Source of the DNA: Emticicia agri
GTDB lineage: Bacteria; Bacteroidota; Bacteroidia; Cytophagales; Spirosomataceae
Length of the DNA: 64,000 bases
NCBI RefSeq assembly: GCF_004168285.1
Contig: NZ_SEWF01000011.1
Span: 87,556-151,555, forward strand
Direction of reading: 5' to 3'
The translations under genes and the position numbers were made by a program. A model generated the notes under the pieces. It saw nothing but the letters and a program-made list of their open reading frames with translations. It did no database searches and was not told the DNA's origin. This document shows positions 18,109 to 26,674 of the stretch, piece by piece. Position 1 is the first letter of the stretch. Each line of letters opens with the position of its first letter.

Positions 18109-20676
18109 TTAGTTTCCTCCTGTTCTGCGTTGTTCGGCTTCTGTGGCGGTGCTGCGGTTACGGGCACTTTTCACGTTCTGGTTACCGAACTTGTATGAGA
18201 ACGATAAACGTACCTGTCTGCTATCCCAACGGTTATTCAGGGTCATATTTACGCCTGCAAAGTTGGTTTTGCCACTCCAGAAACTGGTCAGGAAGATGTC
18301 GTTGACGTTCAGGCGAAGGGTAGCCTTTTTCTTCCATAAGCTTTTTTGCAAACCTGCATTTACGGCATATTGCGCTTTGCCTTGCATGATACCATACACG
18401 TTTGGCGAATTGTACCACATAGATACTTCGGCCGACAAGTCTTTTGGTAATTTAAAGTTCTGACTTGTGTAGAAGTTGTATGCCCATTGACCTACATTCA
18501 GCGGTTGGTCTGATACTTCACCTTTGAATTTGTTATAAAAGAACGAGAAGTTGTTTTGGGAATTCCACCATTTGGTAATGGGTACGGGAGCACTAAAATT
18601 CACGTTCAGATTTTCAAATCTGGCAATGTTTTCCTGTGTCGCAAAGGTGATTTTCTCAGGGTCGATGCCTTGAATATTGTTGTATTTTTTCAGTTTCTCC
18701 AATACTTCTGGTACACTTACAGCATTTTTGATAACTTCCGACATAAAATCGTTGGTGATGCTATAACCTACGCTTGTTACAAAACCTTGTTTATAAGTAT
18801 GTGTCAATTCGAACGAGTTAGTATATTGAGGCATCAGGTATTCGTTTCCTAACTGATACGTGTATGGGTCAAGGAAAAAGATGAACGGATTCAGTGAGTT
18901 ATATCCAGGACGATCGATACGACGGCTGTACGAGTATGTTACCTGATTGTTTTTGTTGATGGTTTGGGTCAAAAACAAACTTGGGAATAACTTCACATAA
19001 TTGCGTTCACGAGATTCGTTCAATGTTACTGATTTACCTTCTGAATGGGTATGCTCTACACGTAAACCCGCCTGCAAATTGAATTTCTTGCTTAATGGTG
19101 CGTTAAAATTGGCATAAGCGGCATTGATATTTTCGGTATAGATGAAGTAGTTGGTACGTCCTTTATCAACTTCGCCATTCTGATAGAAACGGATGTCGTT
19201 ATCTGATTTTACCCAGCTGCTTTTTACCCCAAACTCCAGTCTTCCTTTAATTTTTGGTAATGGGTTTATATAATCAGCTTTTACGGCAAAAATGTTGTAT
19301 TTATTGGGCGTATTACTGGTGATGTTGAGCGGTGTGTTGTACTCGGTTTCTACCTTATCTATATATTTATAGAATCTTGAAATCATGCCTCTTTCTATAC
19401 CCTGGTTATCATACACCGAATAGTCTATGTCAGCAGTCAATTCTTTGCCTGTCGAATCAAATGTATGTTTCAGGTTGGCATTAAAAGTGGTGTTTGTCCA
19501 GGTTCTGATATTGCTTGAGGTGGTCAGCAGGCTTGAATCAGGCGTAACAGCACCAATCTTTTTTATATACGTAATGTTGCGGTTTGGATTCGAGCTTTCC
19601 CACGAACCTAAGTTGCCCGTTACCAGCACACCTAAGGTGGTTTTTTTAGTAGCGTAATAATCTGCGCCTAATTTATAGCTGAAATTCTGGTTCATCTGAT
19701 AACGATAGGCATATTGTTCAAAAGTTTGTCCACCAATTTCTCTGACAAAGGCATTGTTATTGAATCGTTGGTTGTCAGAAAACGTAAGATTCGTAAACGT
19801 ATTGAATTTGCCCTGACGGTTGTTTAGATTGAGGCTGGTATTGAACTTTGGCATGAGACCGGGCTTCATTGTTTCTACAGCGGTGAGTTCTTTGTTTAGC
19901 CCAGTTTTTAGAAAAGGGGGCAAACTTACGGCTCCTCCTACTGATACACTTCCGTTTGTACCAAAGTTTTTATTTTTCTTGGTTATAATGTTGATAACGG
20001 CTTTTCCGGCTGCATCGTAGCGTGACGATGGATTAGAAACAATTTCGATTTTCTCAATCTGGTCGCTGTTCATGCTTTTCAATAGAGTAGCCAAATCGCT
20101 TTGCGACATATACGTTTGCTTGCCATCCATTAGTATCAAAACGCCTTGTTTGCCTTTTACACTGATGTTGTCGTTATTATCAACCGTAACACCCGGAGAT
20201 TTCTGTAAAACCTCTAAAGCGGTGTTACCGTTAGCCACTATACTCCCTTCCACATTTACCACCAGTTTATCGGCTTGTTGCTCAATAAATGGTTTTCTGG
20301 CTGTTACCGTTACTTCTTTCAGGTTCTGTGTATCTAACTCTAACTGAATGTTAGAAAGTTTTACCTCAAGATTTTCGGTACTGATAACAATCTTCGGAGA
20401 ATAATATTTTCTATAACCAACCATTGAAACCGATACAATAAACTGGTTCTGGGTTTCGCTGCTCACAAATTGTTCGATTAAGAATTTTCCTTCCATATCA
20501 CTTACACCACCTTTTACCAGAGTAGAGTCTTGTGCTTTCAACAATAAGACAGTGGCAAACGGAAGTGCTTGTTTTTTTTCGTCGTAGAGGCTTCCTGAAA
20601 TCTTTCCTTTGGTCGATTGGGCAAAAGAAATTAAACTCGCTCCTGCCAGCAGGAGTGTTAGTAATAGCTTTTTCAT
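18109..20676 (-). CDS. TonB-dependent receptor-like outer membrane beta-barrel protein
   Basis: An 855-residue outer membrane protein. It starts with a signal peptide (MKKLLLTLLLAGASLISFAQ) and a carboxypeptidase regulatory-like beta-sandwich at about 24-110 (GKISGSLYDEKKQALPFATV). A plug domain follows at about 120-230 (VLQKSPGVTVDNNDNISVKG, IEIVSNPSSRYDAAG), then a long barrel ending in SFSYKFGNQN plus a polar tail. This is the OMP_b-brl_3 subfamily, often described as outer membrane beta-barrel family proteins. The ligand is unknown. A promoter and palindromic operator lie about 260 bases upstream of the start. Confidence 0.92.
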   Translation of the reverse strand: MKKLLLTLLLAGASLISFAQSTKGKISGSLYDEKKQALPFATVLLLKAQDSTLVKGGVSDMEGKFLIEQFVSSETQNQFIVSVSMVGYRKYYSPKIVISTENLEVKLSNIQLELDTQNLKEVTVTARKPFIEQQADKLVVNVEGSIVANGNTALEVLQKSPGVTVDNNDNISVKGKQGVLILMDGKQTYMSQSDLATLLKSMNSDQIEKIEIVSNPSSRYDAAGKAVINIITKKNKNFGTNGSVSVGGAVSLPPFLKTGLNKELTAVETMKPGLMPKFNTSLNLNNRQGKFNTFTNLTFSDNQRFNNNAFVREIGGQTFEQYAYRYQMNQNFSYKLGADYYATKKTTLGVLVTGNLGSWESSNPNRNITYIKKIGAVTPDSSLLTTSSNIRTWTNTTFNANLKHTFDSTGKELTADIDYSVYDNQGIERGMISRFYKYIDKVETEYNTPLNITSNTPNKYNIFAVKADYINPLPKIKGRLEFGVKSSWVKSDNDIRFYQNGEVDKGRTNYFIYTENINAAYANFNAPLSKKFNLQAGLRVEHTHSEGKSVTLNESRERNYVKLFPSLFLTQTINKNNQVTYSYSRRIDRPGYNSLNPFIFFLDPYTYQLGNEYLMPQYTNSFELTHTYKQGFVTSVGYSITNDFMSEVIKNAVSVPEVLEKLKKYNNIQGIDPEKITFATQENIARFENLNVNFSAPVPITKWWNSQNNFSFFYNKFKGEVSDQPLNVGQWAYNFYTSQNFKLPKDLSAEVSMWYNSPNVYGIMQGKAQYAVNAGLQKSLWKKKATLRLNVNDIFLTSFWSGKTNFAGVNMTLNNRWDSRQVRLSFSYKFGNQNVKSARNRSTATEAEQRRTGGN

Positions 20677-20849
20677 TAGATTTAATTATTTACTTAGTAA
20701 TAGCTTTGTTTTTTAGCGTATGCTTTTTAGAAGCAAATGCACTGTTGGTATGTATTGTTTTATTAATGCTTTTTCAAAAATTTTCTATTGTTTTCTTTCA
20801 ACTATCCTATTAGATGGTAAAAGAGGTGCTCAGGTTACACTTTGTTTAA

Positions 20850-20879
20850 AAAACTGCCTCTAAAGGCTGAGACAGTTTT
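20850..20879 (-). terminator. terminator-like hairpin inside the receptor leader
   Basis: On the minus strand AAAACTGTCTC pairs with GAGGCAGTTTT (one mismatch), and TT then AAAC follow. It lies between the predicted promoter at 20938 and the receptor start at 20676, so it could attenuate the gene or end a short transcript of about 80 bases. Confidence 0.45.
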
Positions 20880-20937
20880 AATCTTAATTAACCTAAACTA
20901 AACTAAATATCGTAAGCTTTTTCATAATTTTCTGATA

Positions 20938-20970
20938 CAAACTTATAGTACTTTGTAATGCAAGGTAACT
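20938..20970 (-). promoter_or_regulatory. promoter with overlapping palindromic operator
   Basis: On the minus strand TAAGTTTG (plus 20938-20945) is a perfect -7 element. Directly upstream AGTTACCTTGCATTACAAAG then TACT (plus 20947-20970) is a near-perfect inverted repeat of the form AGTwaCyTTG-n4-CAAAGTACT. Palindromes of this kind are typical of PadR-type operators in Bacteroidota promoters, but no padR gene is in the window. The promoter would drive the receptor gene with a leader of about 260 bases. Confidence 0.45.
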
Positions 20971-21059
20971 GATATTACATAAGTGGTTTTAATAATATGA
21001 TGAGTGGTAAAACCTTGCATAGAGTAGATTTAAATATTATTATTCTGACCGAAAAGAAC

Positions 21060-21156
21060 AGATTTTTTAGATAGACAAGGCACATTTTGCAGATGTAGCC
21101 ATCGGACCGCCGAAGCGGCAGCTACATCGAAAAAATGTAACGCAGTATATCTGAAA
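21060..21156. repeat. nested imperfect palindrome
   Basis: GATGTAGC and GCTACATC flank CCGC-CGAA-GCGG, and further out ACATTTT pairs with AAAATGT and AGATA with TATCT, so the whole 97 bases can fold into one long hairpin. It lies between the receptor promoter and the XRE gene and is not a simple terminator for either. The rest of 20690-21238 shows no gene. Confidence 0.6.
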
Positions 21157-21238
21157 AAGATGTCTTTGTAGGGCGAATCATAATGTTTAAATATGCTCTT
21201 GTGTACTGTAGATGCAGCTATTTATAGTTCGGTTGCAC

Positions 21239-21460
21239 CTAATTGTTAATTTTTTTTTCTGAAACAAATTCAAGTATATCTCCCGGCTGGCAGTCAAGTG
21301 CTTCGCAAATGGCCTCTAAGGTTGAAAAACGCACGGCTTTGGCCTTTCCGGTTTTTAAAATAGACAGATTCGGGAGGGTGATATCTACTTTTTCTGCTAA
21401 ATCTGAAAGCGGCATTTTTCTTCTGGCGAGCATTACATCTAAGTTTACAATGATGGGCAT
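21239..21460 (-). CDS. small XRE-family regulator (YozG-like)
   Basis: A 73-residue protein formed by one helix-turn-helix (RRKMPLSDLAEKVDITLPNL, then FSTLEAICEALDCQPGDILE). This HTH_26 type is commonly found beside DUF2975 membrane proteins, and two of those lie directly upstream on the same strand. It is probably the regulator of that small operon. Confidence 0.88.
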   Translation of the reverse strand: MPIIVNLDVMLARRKMPLSDLAEKVDITLPNLSILKTGKAKAVRFSTLEAICEALDCQPGDILEFVSEKKINN

Positions 21461-21535
21461 TGGTAATTAATTTTAAATGTTGAACAGATGTATGACAATG
21501 CTTTTTTAGCTCCCCTTCAGGGGCGGGGGGCGGTC

Positions 21536-22063
21536 TTATACTGTCAATTCGTTTTCTTCCTGTAACTCTACACCTCGTCTAAAGATTTGCGCTACAATAA
21601 AAATAATTCCGGCAGCGAATAGAAACTGCAAATCAGTTCTGAAAGGGTTACTATTGATGTTACCTATGGCTCTTTCGAATAGATTCACCCAGAAGTCGCC
21701 AATTATATGCATTAACCATAAGCTGAATAAGGTAAAGCTTAGTTTCTCAACCCTCGAAACCACTCTTGTTGAAAAAGGTGAACTCAGGTTAATTTCTCTC
21801 AGAATTTTCCTGAGCATATCCCATATTTCAATCTGAATAACCGCAATGGTAATCACAAAAATCATTAACAATACATAAGGAAACACATGGTGGTTGTTTC
21901 GTAGATGGTCGAGATTAGTTCCTGTTGAAATCGGGAATTTATTAGTAAAAAAACCAATAATGTAAGGAACAATGAGGCGAATGGCATGAATAATGGCGCC
22001 TATATAGCCTACCAAGGCAATAATACGGGCAATGCTTAGTATCAGTTGAGCTCTGGTTTTCAT
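21536..22063 (-). CDS. DUF2975 membrane protein, copy 2
   Basis: A 175-residue protein with four predicted membrane helices (about residues 8-30, 57-80, 107-128, 145-165). The DUF2975 features are present: LREINLSSPFSTRVVSRVEK in the middle loop and AQIFRRGVELQEENELTV at the end. It is a tandem paralogue of the gene at 22088-22612 and is followed by the XRE regulator gene. Function unknown. Confidence 0.88.
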   Translation of the reverse strand: MKTRAQLILSIARIIALVGYIGAIIHAIRLIVPYIIGFFTNKFPISTGTNLDHLRNNHHVFPYVLLMIFVITIAVIQIEIWDMLRKILREINLSSPFSTRVVSRVEKLSFTLFSLWLMHIIGDFWVNLFERAIGNINSNPFRTDLQFLFAAGIIFIVAQIFRRGVELQEENELTV

Positions 22064-22087
22064 AATTGTATTTGTTTTGCGTTTTTT

Positions 22088-22612
22088 TTAAACAGTTAAT
22101 TCATTTTCTTCCTGTATCTCAACCCCACGCTTGAAGATTTGCGCCACTACATAGATAATTCCGGCAGCGAACAAAAACTGAAAGGCAGTTTTGAAATAGC
22201 CTACATCAAGACCAGGAATACTTTTGGCTAAGTATTTCATGTATAAATCGGCTATAATAAATAAACCACCTAACACCAGAATGATATAACTCATGTTTTC
22301 AAGCATTTTGGCTACTTTCATCGAAAAAGGTGTATTCAGATTTATTTCATCCAGAATATTACGCAGGCTTTCCCATATCTGCACCTGAATAATGGCAATA
22401 GCAATCACAAATGACATAAGCCCGATATAGGGTAATAAGTGGTCTTGTTTCAGAAAGTCAAGCCCTGTGCCGGTATCCGACCAGAGATTGTCATTGATAA
22501 AACCCATTATAAAAGGAATAATAATCCGGCCGGCATGAATGGCAGCTCCGATATAAATGATTAAAGCGATAATTCTGACTACACTTAGAATATTTTGTGT
22601 TCTCGTTTTCAT
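22088..22612 (-). CDS. DUF2975 membrane protein, copy 1
   Basis: A 174-residue protein with four membrane helices and the same C-terminus (AQIFKRGVEIQEENELTV) as its neighbour downstream. Only 24 bases separate the two genes, so they form an operon that arose by tandem duplication. A TACATTTG -7 element lies just upstream. Function unknown. Confidence 0.88.
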   Translation of the reverse strand: MKTRTQNILSVVRIIALIIYIGAAIHAGRIIIPFIMGFINDNLWSDTGTGLDFLKQDHLLPYIGLMSFVIAIAIIQVQIWESLRNILDEINLNTPFSMKVAKMLENMSYIILVLGGLFIIADLYMKYLAKSIPGLDVGYFKTAFQFLFAAGIIYVVAQIFKRGVEIQEENELTV

Positions 22613-22642
22613 AAGGTTTTAATTTTGATTGATTTGATGATA

Positions 22643-22673
22643 CAAATGTATATGACTATTTATTGATAAACAA
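22643..22673 (-). promoter_or_regulatory. promoter of the DUF2975-XRE operon
   Basis: On the minus strand TACATTTG (plus 22643-22650) matches the -7 consensus, with TTGT at the -33 position 19 bases upstream. The first DUF2975 start codon is about 30 bases downstream. Confidence 0.5.
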
Positions 22674-22729
22674 TAAATATATGCTAATAAATAGTAAATT
22701 ATTTATGAATAACAGTTTTTTAGTGATGA

Positions 22730-22787
22730 GTGGCACGAGCCTGCGTGGCACGCATATACTCGTCCGCAAGCGGCGTGTCACGCATAT
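22730..22787. repeat. REP family 2 element, copy A (inverted)
   Basis: Contains GTGGCACGCATATACTCGTC followed by CG, the reverse complement of the core CGGACGAGTATAxGCxTGxC found in copies B and C. Flanking GCGTG/CACGC and CCGC/GCGG pairs make it a compound hairpin. With copies B and C it brackets the RAYT gene at 23061-23655. Confidence 0.75.
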
Positions 22788-22949
22788 TGAGATGGAATAA
22801 TTGAAATGGGAGAAAATAATTGGCAAGAAGGTTCTATAACTGTAATACGAAAACTGGGAAGTAATGGTGAGAGAAGGAAAATTAAGCTCCTCTATGCATA
22901 AAATGAAGTTTAGGAGAGATTATGGGTATGATATGTTTGTCAAGCTGTG

Positions 22950-23004
22950 CCATCGTGCGACGACCACGGCCTTTTACGGACGAGTATAAGCGTGACACAA
23001 GGCC
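22950..23004. repeat. REP family 2 element, copy B
   Basis: ACGGACGAGTATAAGCGTGA preceded by a GGCCTTTTACGG segment; the flanks CGTGCG/ACCACGGCC and AAGGCC can pair. It lies about 55 bases upstream of the RAYT start and is in the opposite orientation to copy A. Confidence 0.75.
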
Positions 23005-23060
23005 ATTATTTGCCTTTAACTGAAATAAGAAGTATTTTGCACAAATGTTATCAAAACTTA

Positions 23061-23655
23061 ATGCAATATCAGATAAACCATATCTATCATCTATACAACC
23101 GAGGAAATAACCGACAAAAGCTGTTTTTTTACAAGAGATAATTATTTATTCTTTTTAGCAAAGATTCGGAAATTCCTACTGCCGCATTGTGATATTTTAT
23201 CCTATTGCTTAATGCCCAATCATTTCCATTTTAAAATACGTGCTAATGAAAATTCAATAAAAACTATTACAATAAAAGACGAGGAAAGAAATGTGATTTC
23301 AGAAGCATTACGCAATCTATTAAGCAGTTATTCATTGGCTATTAATAAACAGGAAAGACGTACAGGGTCTTTATTTACCCAAAATACAAAGGTAAAAGAT
23401 TTGAACCCTGCTCCTGTAGATTGGGAGTATCCAATAACTTGTTTTCACTATATTCACCAAAATCCTTATGTAGCTTTGTTGGTAGAAAAAATAGACGATT
23501 GGGAGTTCTCGTCTTTTAGAGATTATCATCAATTAAGAAATGGGACATTATGCAACCAAATACTGGCAAAAGAGGTTCTAAAAATAGATTTTGGTAATTT
23601 TTATGAAGAATCATATAAAAGCATAAATCCTGATAAGATTTTAAAAATCTGGTGA
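23061..23655 (+). pseudogene. RAYT (REP-associated tyrosine transposase), frameshifted at a T7 run
   Basis: Two frames together make a normal Y1 transposase. The first starts at ATG 23061 (MQYQINHIYHLYNRGNNRQK) and stops after LFFYKR. Dropping one T from the seven-T run at 23124-23130 gives LFFTRDNYLFFLAKIRKF and joins the second frame, with HUH motif LMPNHFHF and catalytic-tyrosine region HYIHQNPYVALLVEKIDDWE. The rest is intact to 23655. It may be a recent pseudogene, a homopolymer sequencing error, or a slippage-decoded gene. REP copies on both sides show it belongs to a REPtron-like unit. Confidence 0.82.
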
Positions 23656-23658
23656 TAG

Positions 23659-23701
23659 CTACCGTACCCGTCTTCGGACGAGTATAGGCATGACGCGGTA
23701 G
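23659..23701. repeat. REP family 2 element, copy C
   Basis: CTACCG and CGGTAG close a hairpin that contains CCGTCTTCGGACGAGTATAG and GCATGACGCG. It starts four bases after the RAYT stop codon, so it could also act as the 3' structure of that transcript. Confidence 0.75.
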
Positions 23702-23724
23702 AAGATTTTACTCTATTTTAAAAT

Positions 23725-24363
23725 ATGAAAATAGCAACTGCATTTTTAATGACACTTTTACACCTCTCTTGCATAGATACTAAACCGATATTTAGTATAA
23801 AAGAAGACTATCCGAGAGATGAGATAAAAGCTACGCATAAAAAAGTGGCTGTTTTGCCTGTTAATTATGTAACTAATGCTGATAGTGAGAATGCCTTAGA
23901 AAAGATGATGGACAGCAATACTGACCCGCTGGCCAGACAGGAAGAGAAAGCCCATAAATATCAACAAATGATTTATGAAGAATTATCTATCGCTAATAAA
24001 CAAACAGACTGGCTTACTGCTCAGGCAACGAACAATATATTGAAAGAAAAGAACATTAATTTTCAGGACATCAGACAACTGTCGAAATCTGAAATAGCTA
24101 AACAGTTGCAGGTAGATGCAGTGATTTATTTTGATTTCTTTTTTAAAACTGAAGCCGTAAGTCAGACAGATGCGAAGAGCATTTTGCTTACCAATGATGA
24201 CAAAAAAACTGTCGTGGAGTTTACAGTAGAAATTTATAGTGCTATAGAAGATAACCTGATATGGAAAGCAAAAAGCACGATGAGCAGACAAAAAATTTAT
24301 TCACCGACACTTTTCAGAGAGTTGATAGGTCGTCAACTGGAGCCTGTTTTACCATTTAATTGA
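23725..24363 (+). CDS. putative lipoprotein
   Basis: A 212-residue protein with a lipoprotein signal peptide (lipobox LHLSC, Cys near residue 16). The mature part has KKVAVLPVNYVTN near residue 45, a helical middle, and QLQVDAVIYFDFFFKTE near 130, a layout seen in outer-membrane-associated lipoproteins that assemble with transport or secretion machines. I cannot place it in a named family. It ends 32 bases before nadE on the same strand. Confidence 0.65.
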   Translation: MKIATAFLMTLLHLSCIDTKPIFSIKEDYPRDEIKATHKKVAVLPVNYVTNADSENALEKMMDSNTDPLARQEEKAHKYQQMIYEELSIANKQTDWLTAQATNNILKEKNINFQDIRQLSKSEIAKQLQVDAVIYFDFFFKTEAVSQTDAKSILLTNDDKKTVVEFTVEIYSAIEDNLIWKAKSTMSRQKIYSPTLFRELIGRQLEPVLPFN

Positions 24364-24395
24364 AAGATACTCAGAAGAAAATATAAACAGATAGT

Positions 24396-26423
24396 ATGAA
24401 ACTAATAAAAGTTGCTGCAGGAACGCTGAATCAGACTCCACTGGCCTGGGAGCAGAACCGCAAAAATATCATTGATTGCATCAAAGAAGCTGATAAGCAG
24501 AACGTGAGTCTGTTGTGCCTGCCCGAGTTATGTATTACAGGATATGGATGCGAAGATGCTTTTTATTCGTTTGATGTAACCGAACAGGCCAAAGAAAGTT
24601 TGTTAGAAATAGTGCCTTATACTTCAGGCATGATAGTCTCAGTAGGTTTGCCTATAAGATTTAATAATAAGGTGTTTAATACTTCTTGCCTGATAGCCAA
24701 TAAGCGGATTTTAGGATTTGTATGCAAACAGCATCTGCCTAATTATGGCGTATTTTACGAAGACCGCTGGTTTCATCGTTGGGTAACGGGTATGCGTGAT
24801 GAAATAGAGATAGACGAATTCAAGTATCCGATAGGCGACCTGGTTTTTGAGTTGAGTGGGGTGCGCATCGGCTTTGAGATTTGTGAAGATGCCTGGGTAG
24901 CTAATCGTCCGGGTAGAGTGTTGTTTGACAGAGCCGTTGACATTATTCTGAACCCGAGTGCCAGTCCGTTTTCATTTTCAAAATTTATGACCCGTGAACG
25001 TTTTGTGATTGATGGCAGCCGTTCGTTTGCTTGTAGCTATATCTATACCAATCTTCTGGGCAATGAGTCAGGCCGTTTGATTTTTGATGGTGATGCCATG
25101 ATTGCTTCCGATGGAAATCTGTTGGTTTCATCGCCTCGTTTCGGGTATAACGATTTTTATGTAACCAGTGCTACCATTGATATTGAAGCACCAAAGGTGA
25201 ATCATTCGCAAATTAAATCGCCGATACTGGCCAGTACCTGGAAAGTTGTTTCATTGTTCGACTTTCCTGAAATCAGACCTGTAGGCAATCAACATGCCGA
25301 ATTAGAGCATTTTGAAAGAGGAGGCTACCTGAAAGAAGAAGAATTTGCCCGTGCGGTATCATTGGCTTTGTTCGATTATCTGCGTAAATCCCGTTCGCAA
25401 GGGTTTACAGTGTCTTTATCGGGTGGGGCAGATTCTTGCGCCTGCGTAGCTCTGTGTGGATTAATGATTCGGCTGGCCGATGAAAGCATTGGTTTAGAGG
25501 CATTCAAAAAGAAGTTATCCTATATCAAAAAAATACAGGATTGTAAGACGGTAGAAGAAGTAACCAGAGAAATGATTCATAGTATTTATCAGGGTACAGA
25601 AAACAGTTCTACTGATACTTATGAGTCGGCAGAGAGTCTGGCTAAATCAATTGGAGCAACTTTCTACAATGTAAATATCAACGGTCTGGTAGAAACCTAT
25701 AAGAATTTGATTGAAACCCAGATAGGCCGTAACCTGACATGGGAAACAGATGATTTGCCTTTGCAGAATATTCAGGCAAGGGTACGTGCCCCAAGTGTAT
25801 GGTTACTCACAAACTTATATAACCATCTGCTACTGGCAACGTCTAACCGCTCAGAAGTAGCAGTTGGGTATTGCACGATGGATGGCGACACGGCAGGGAG
25901 TATCAACCCGATAGCAGGGATTGATAAATTCTGGCTAAAGCAATGGTTGGTCTGGTTAGAAACCATAGGATGTGAGGTAAAAGGTAAACATATTAGAATT
26001 GAAGGTTTGCACAAAGTAAATAATCTGCAACCAACAGCAGAATTACGACCATTAGACCAGAAGCAGACCGACGAAAAAGATTTGATGCCTTATGAAGTGC
26101 TGAACGAGATTGAGAAAGTAGCTATCAGAGACAAAAAGCCACCTTTGGAATGTTTGTTATTTATGGAAGCACAATTTGCCGGACGTTTCGACAAGGATAC
26201 GCTGGCAACCTGGGTAGAAAGATTTTTCAGACTCTGGAGTCGTAATCAATGGAAACGTGAACGTTATGCGCCAAGTTTCCACCTGGATAGTCATAATCTC
26301 GACCCCCGTAGCTGGTGCCGCTTCCCGATTCTGAGTGGTGGTTTTGAGAAGGAATTAGAAGATATGAGAGAATATCTGGCTAAGGGAGAACGGAAAAAGG
26401 CTAAAGGAAGAATTGGGTTTTAA
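24396..26423 (+). CDS. nadE: glutamine-dependent NAD+ synthase
   Basis: A 675-residue two-domain enzyme that converts nicotinate adenine dinucleotide to NAD+ with ATP and ammonia from glutamine, in the cytosol. The N-terminal nitrilase-type glutaminase has Glu in LLCLPELCITGYG, Lys in KQHLPNYGVFYEDRWF and Cys163 in GFEICEDAW. The synthetase domain has the PP-loop SLSGGADSCACVAL and TSNRSEVAVGYCTMDGDTAG. The length is close to the usual for the bacterial glutamine-dependent form. Likely essential; the upstream lipoprotein gene may share its transcript. Confidence 0.96.
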   Translation: MKLIKVAAGTLNQTPLAWEQNRKNIIDCIKEADKQNVSLLCLPELCITGYGCEDAFYSFDVTEQAKESLLEIVPYTSGMIVSVGLPIRFNNKVFNTSCLIANKRILGFVCKQHLPNYGVFYEDRWFHRWVTGMRDEIEIDEFKYPIGDLVFELSGVRIGFEICEDAWVANRPGRVLFDRAVDIILNPSASPFSFSKFMTRERFVIDGSRSFACSYIYTNLLGNESGRLIFDGDAMIASDGNLLVSSPRFGYNDFYVTSATIDIEAPKVNHSQIKSPILASTWKVVSLFDFPEIRPVGNQHAELEHFERGGYLKEEEFARAVSLALFDYLRKSRSQGFTVSLSGGADSCACVALCGLMIRLADESIGLEAFKKKLSYIKKIQDCKTVEEVTREMIHSIYQGTENSSTDTYESAESLAKSIGATFYNVNINGLVETYKNLIETQIGRNLTWETDDLPLQNIQARVRAPSVWLLTNLYNHLLLATSNRSEVAVGYCTMDGDTAGSINPIAGIDKFWLKQWLVWLETIGCEVKGKHIRIEGLHKVNNLQPTAELRPLDQKQTDEKDLMPYEVLNEIEKVAIRDKKPPLECLLFMEAQFAGRFDKDTLATWVERFFRLWSRNQWKRERYAPSFHLDSHNLDPRSWCRFPILSGGFEKELEDMREYLAKGERKKAKGRIGF

Positions 26424-26587
26424 CCATTTTGGCACGGTTATTTTCGAAAGAGCATAGTCGTGCCACAGTTTATTTTGTTGCCGCATTGTCAAGGTTTTTC
26501 ACGACAGACAATACAATCACACTCTTTACCTTTCTTAATCCATTCTTTTTATTTAATATCCAATATTTTCTACTCAAACCTGTATTT

Positions 26588-26605
26588 ATACGGCAATTGC
26601 CGTAT
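26588..26605. promoter_or_regulatory. 18-base perfect palindrome upstream of the Kelch gene
   Basis: ATACGGCAATTGCCGTAT is a perfect dyad about 70 bases before the Kelch protein start. Its size fits a dimeric regulator site, but no regulator is known and the palindrome could be chance. Confidence 0.35.
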
Positions 26606-26674
26606 TGAATGAGAGACAAACAGGAGGTTAATTTGTGGCGATTATTATTCGCTATCAAATAAACCTTAACAGAT

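Noticed and set aside
18556..18852. Plus-strand frames inside the receptor gene
   Set aside because: Antisense shadows of a well-supported barrel protein with no homology of their own.
22806..22901. Plus-strand 31-codon frame (MGENNWQEGSITVIRKLGSN) between REP copies A and B
   Set aside because: No family, no promoter motif or terminator, and it lies in repeat-associated DNA; not enough for a gene call.
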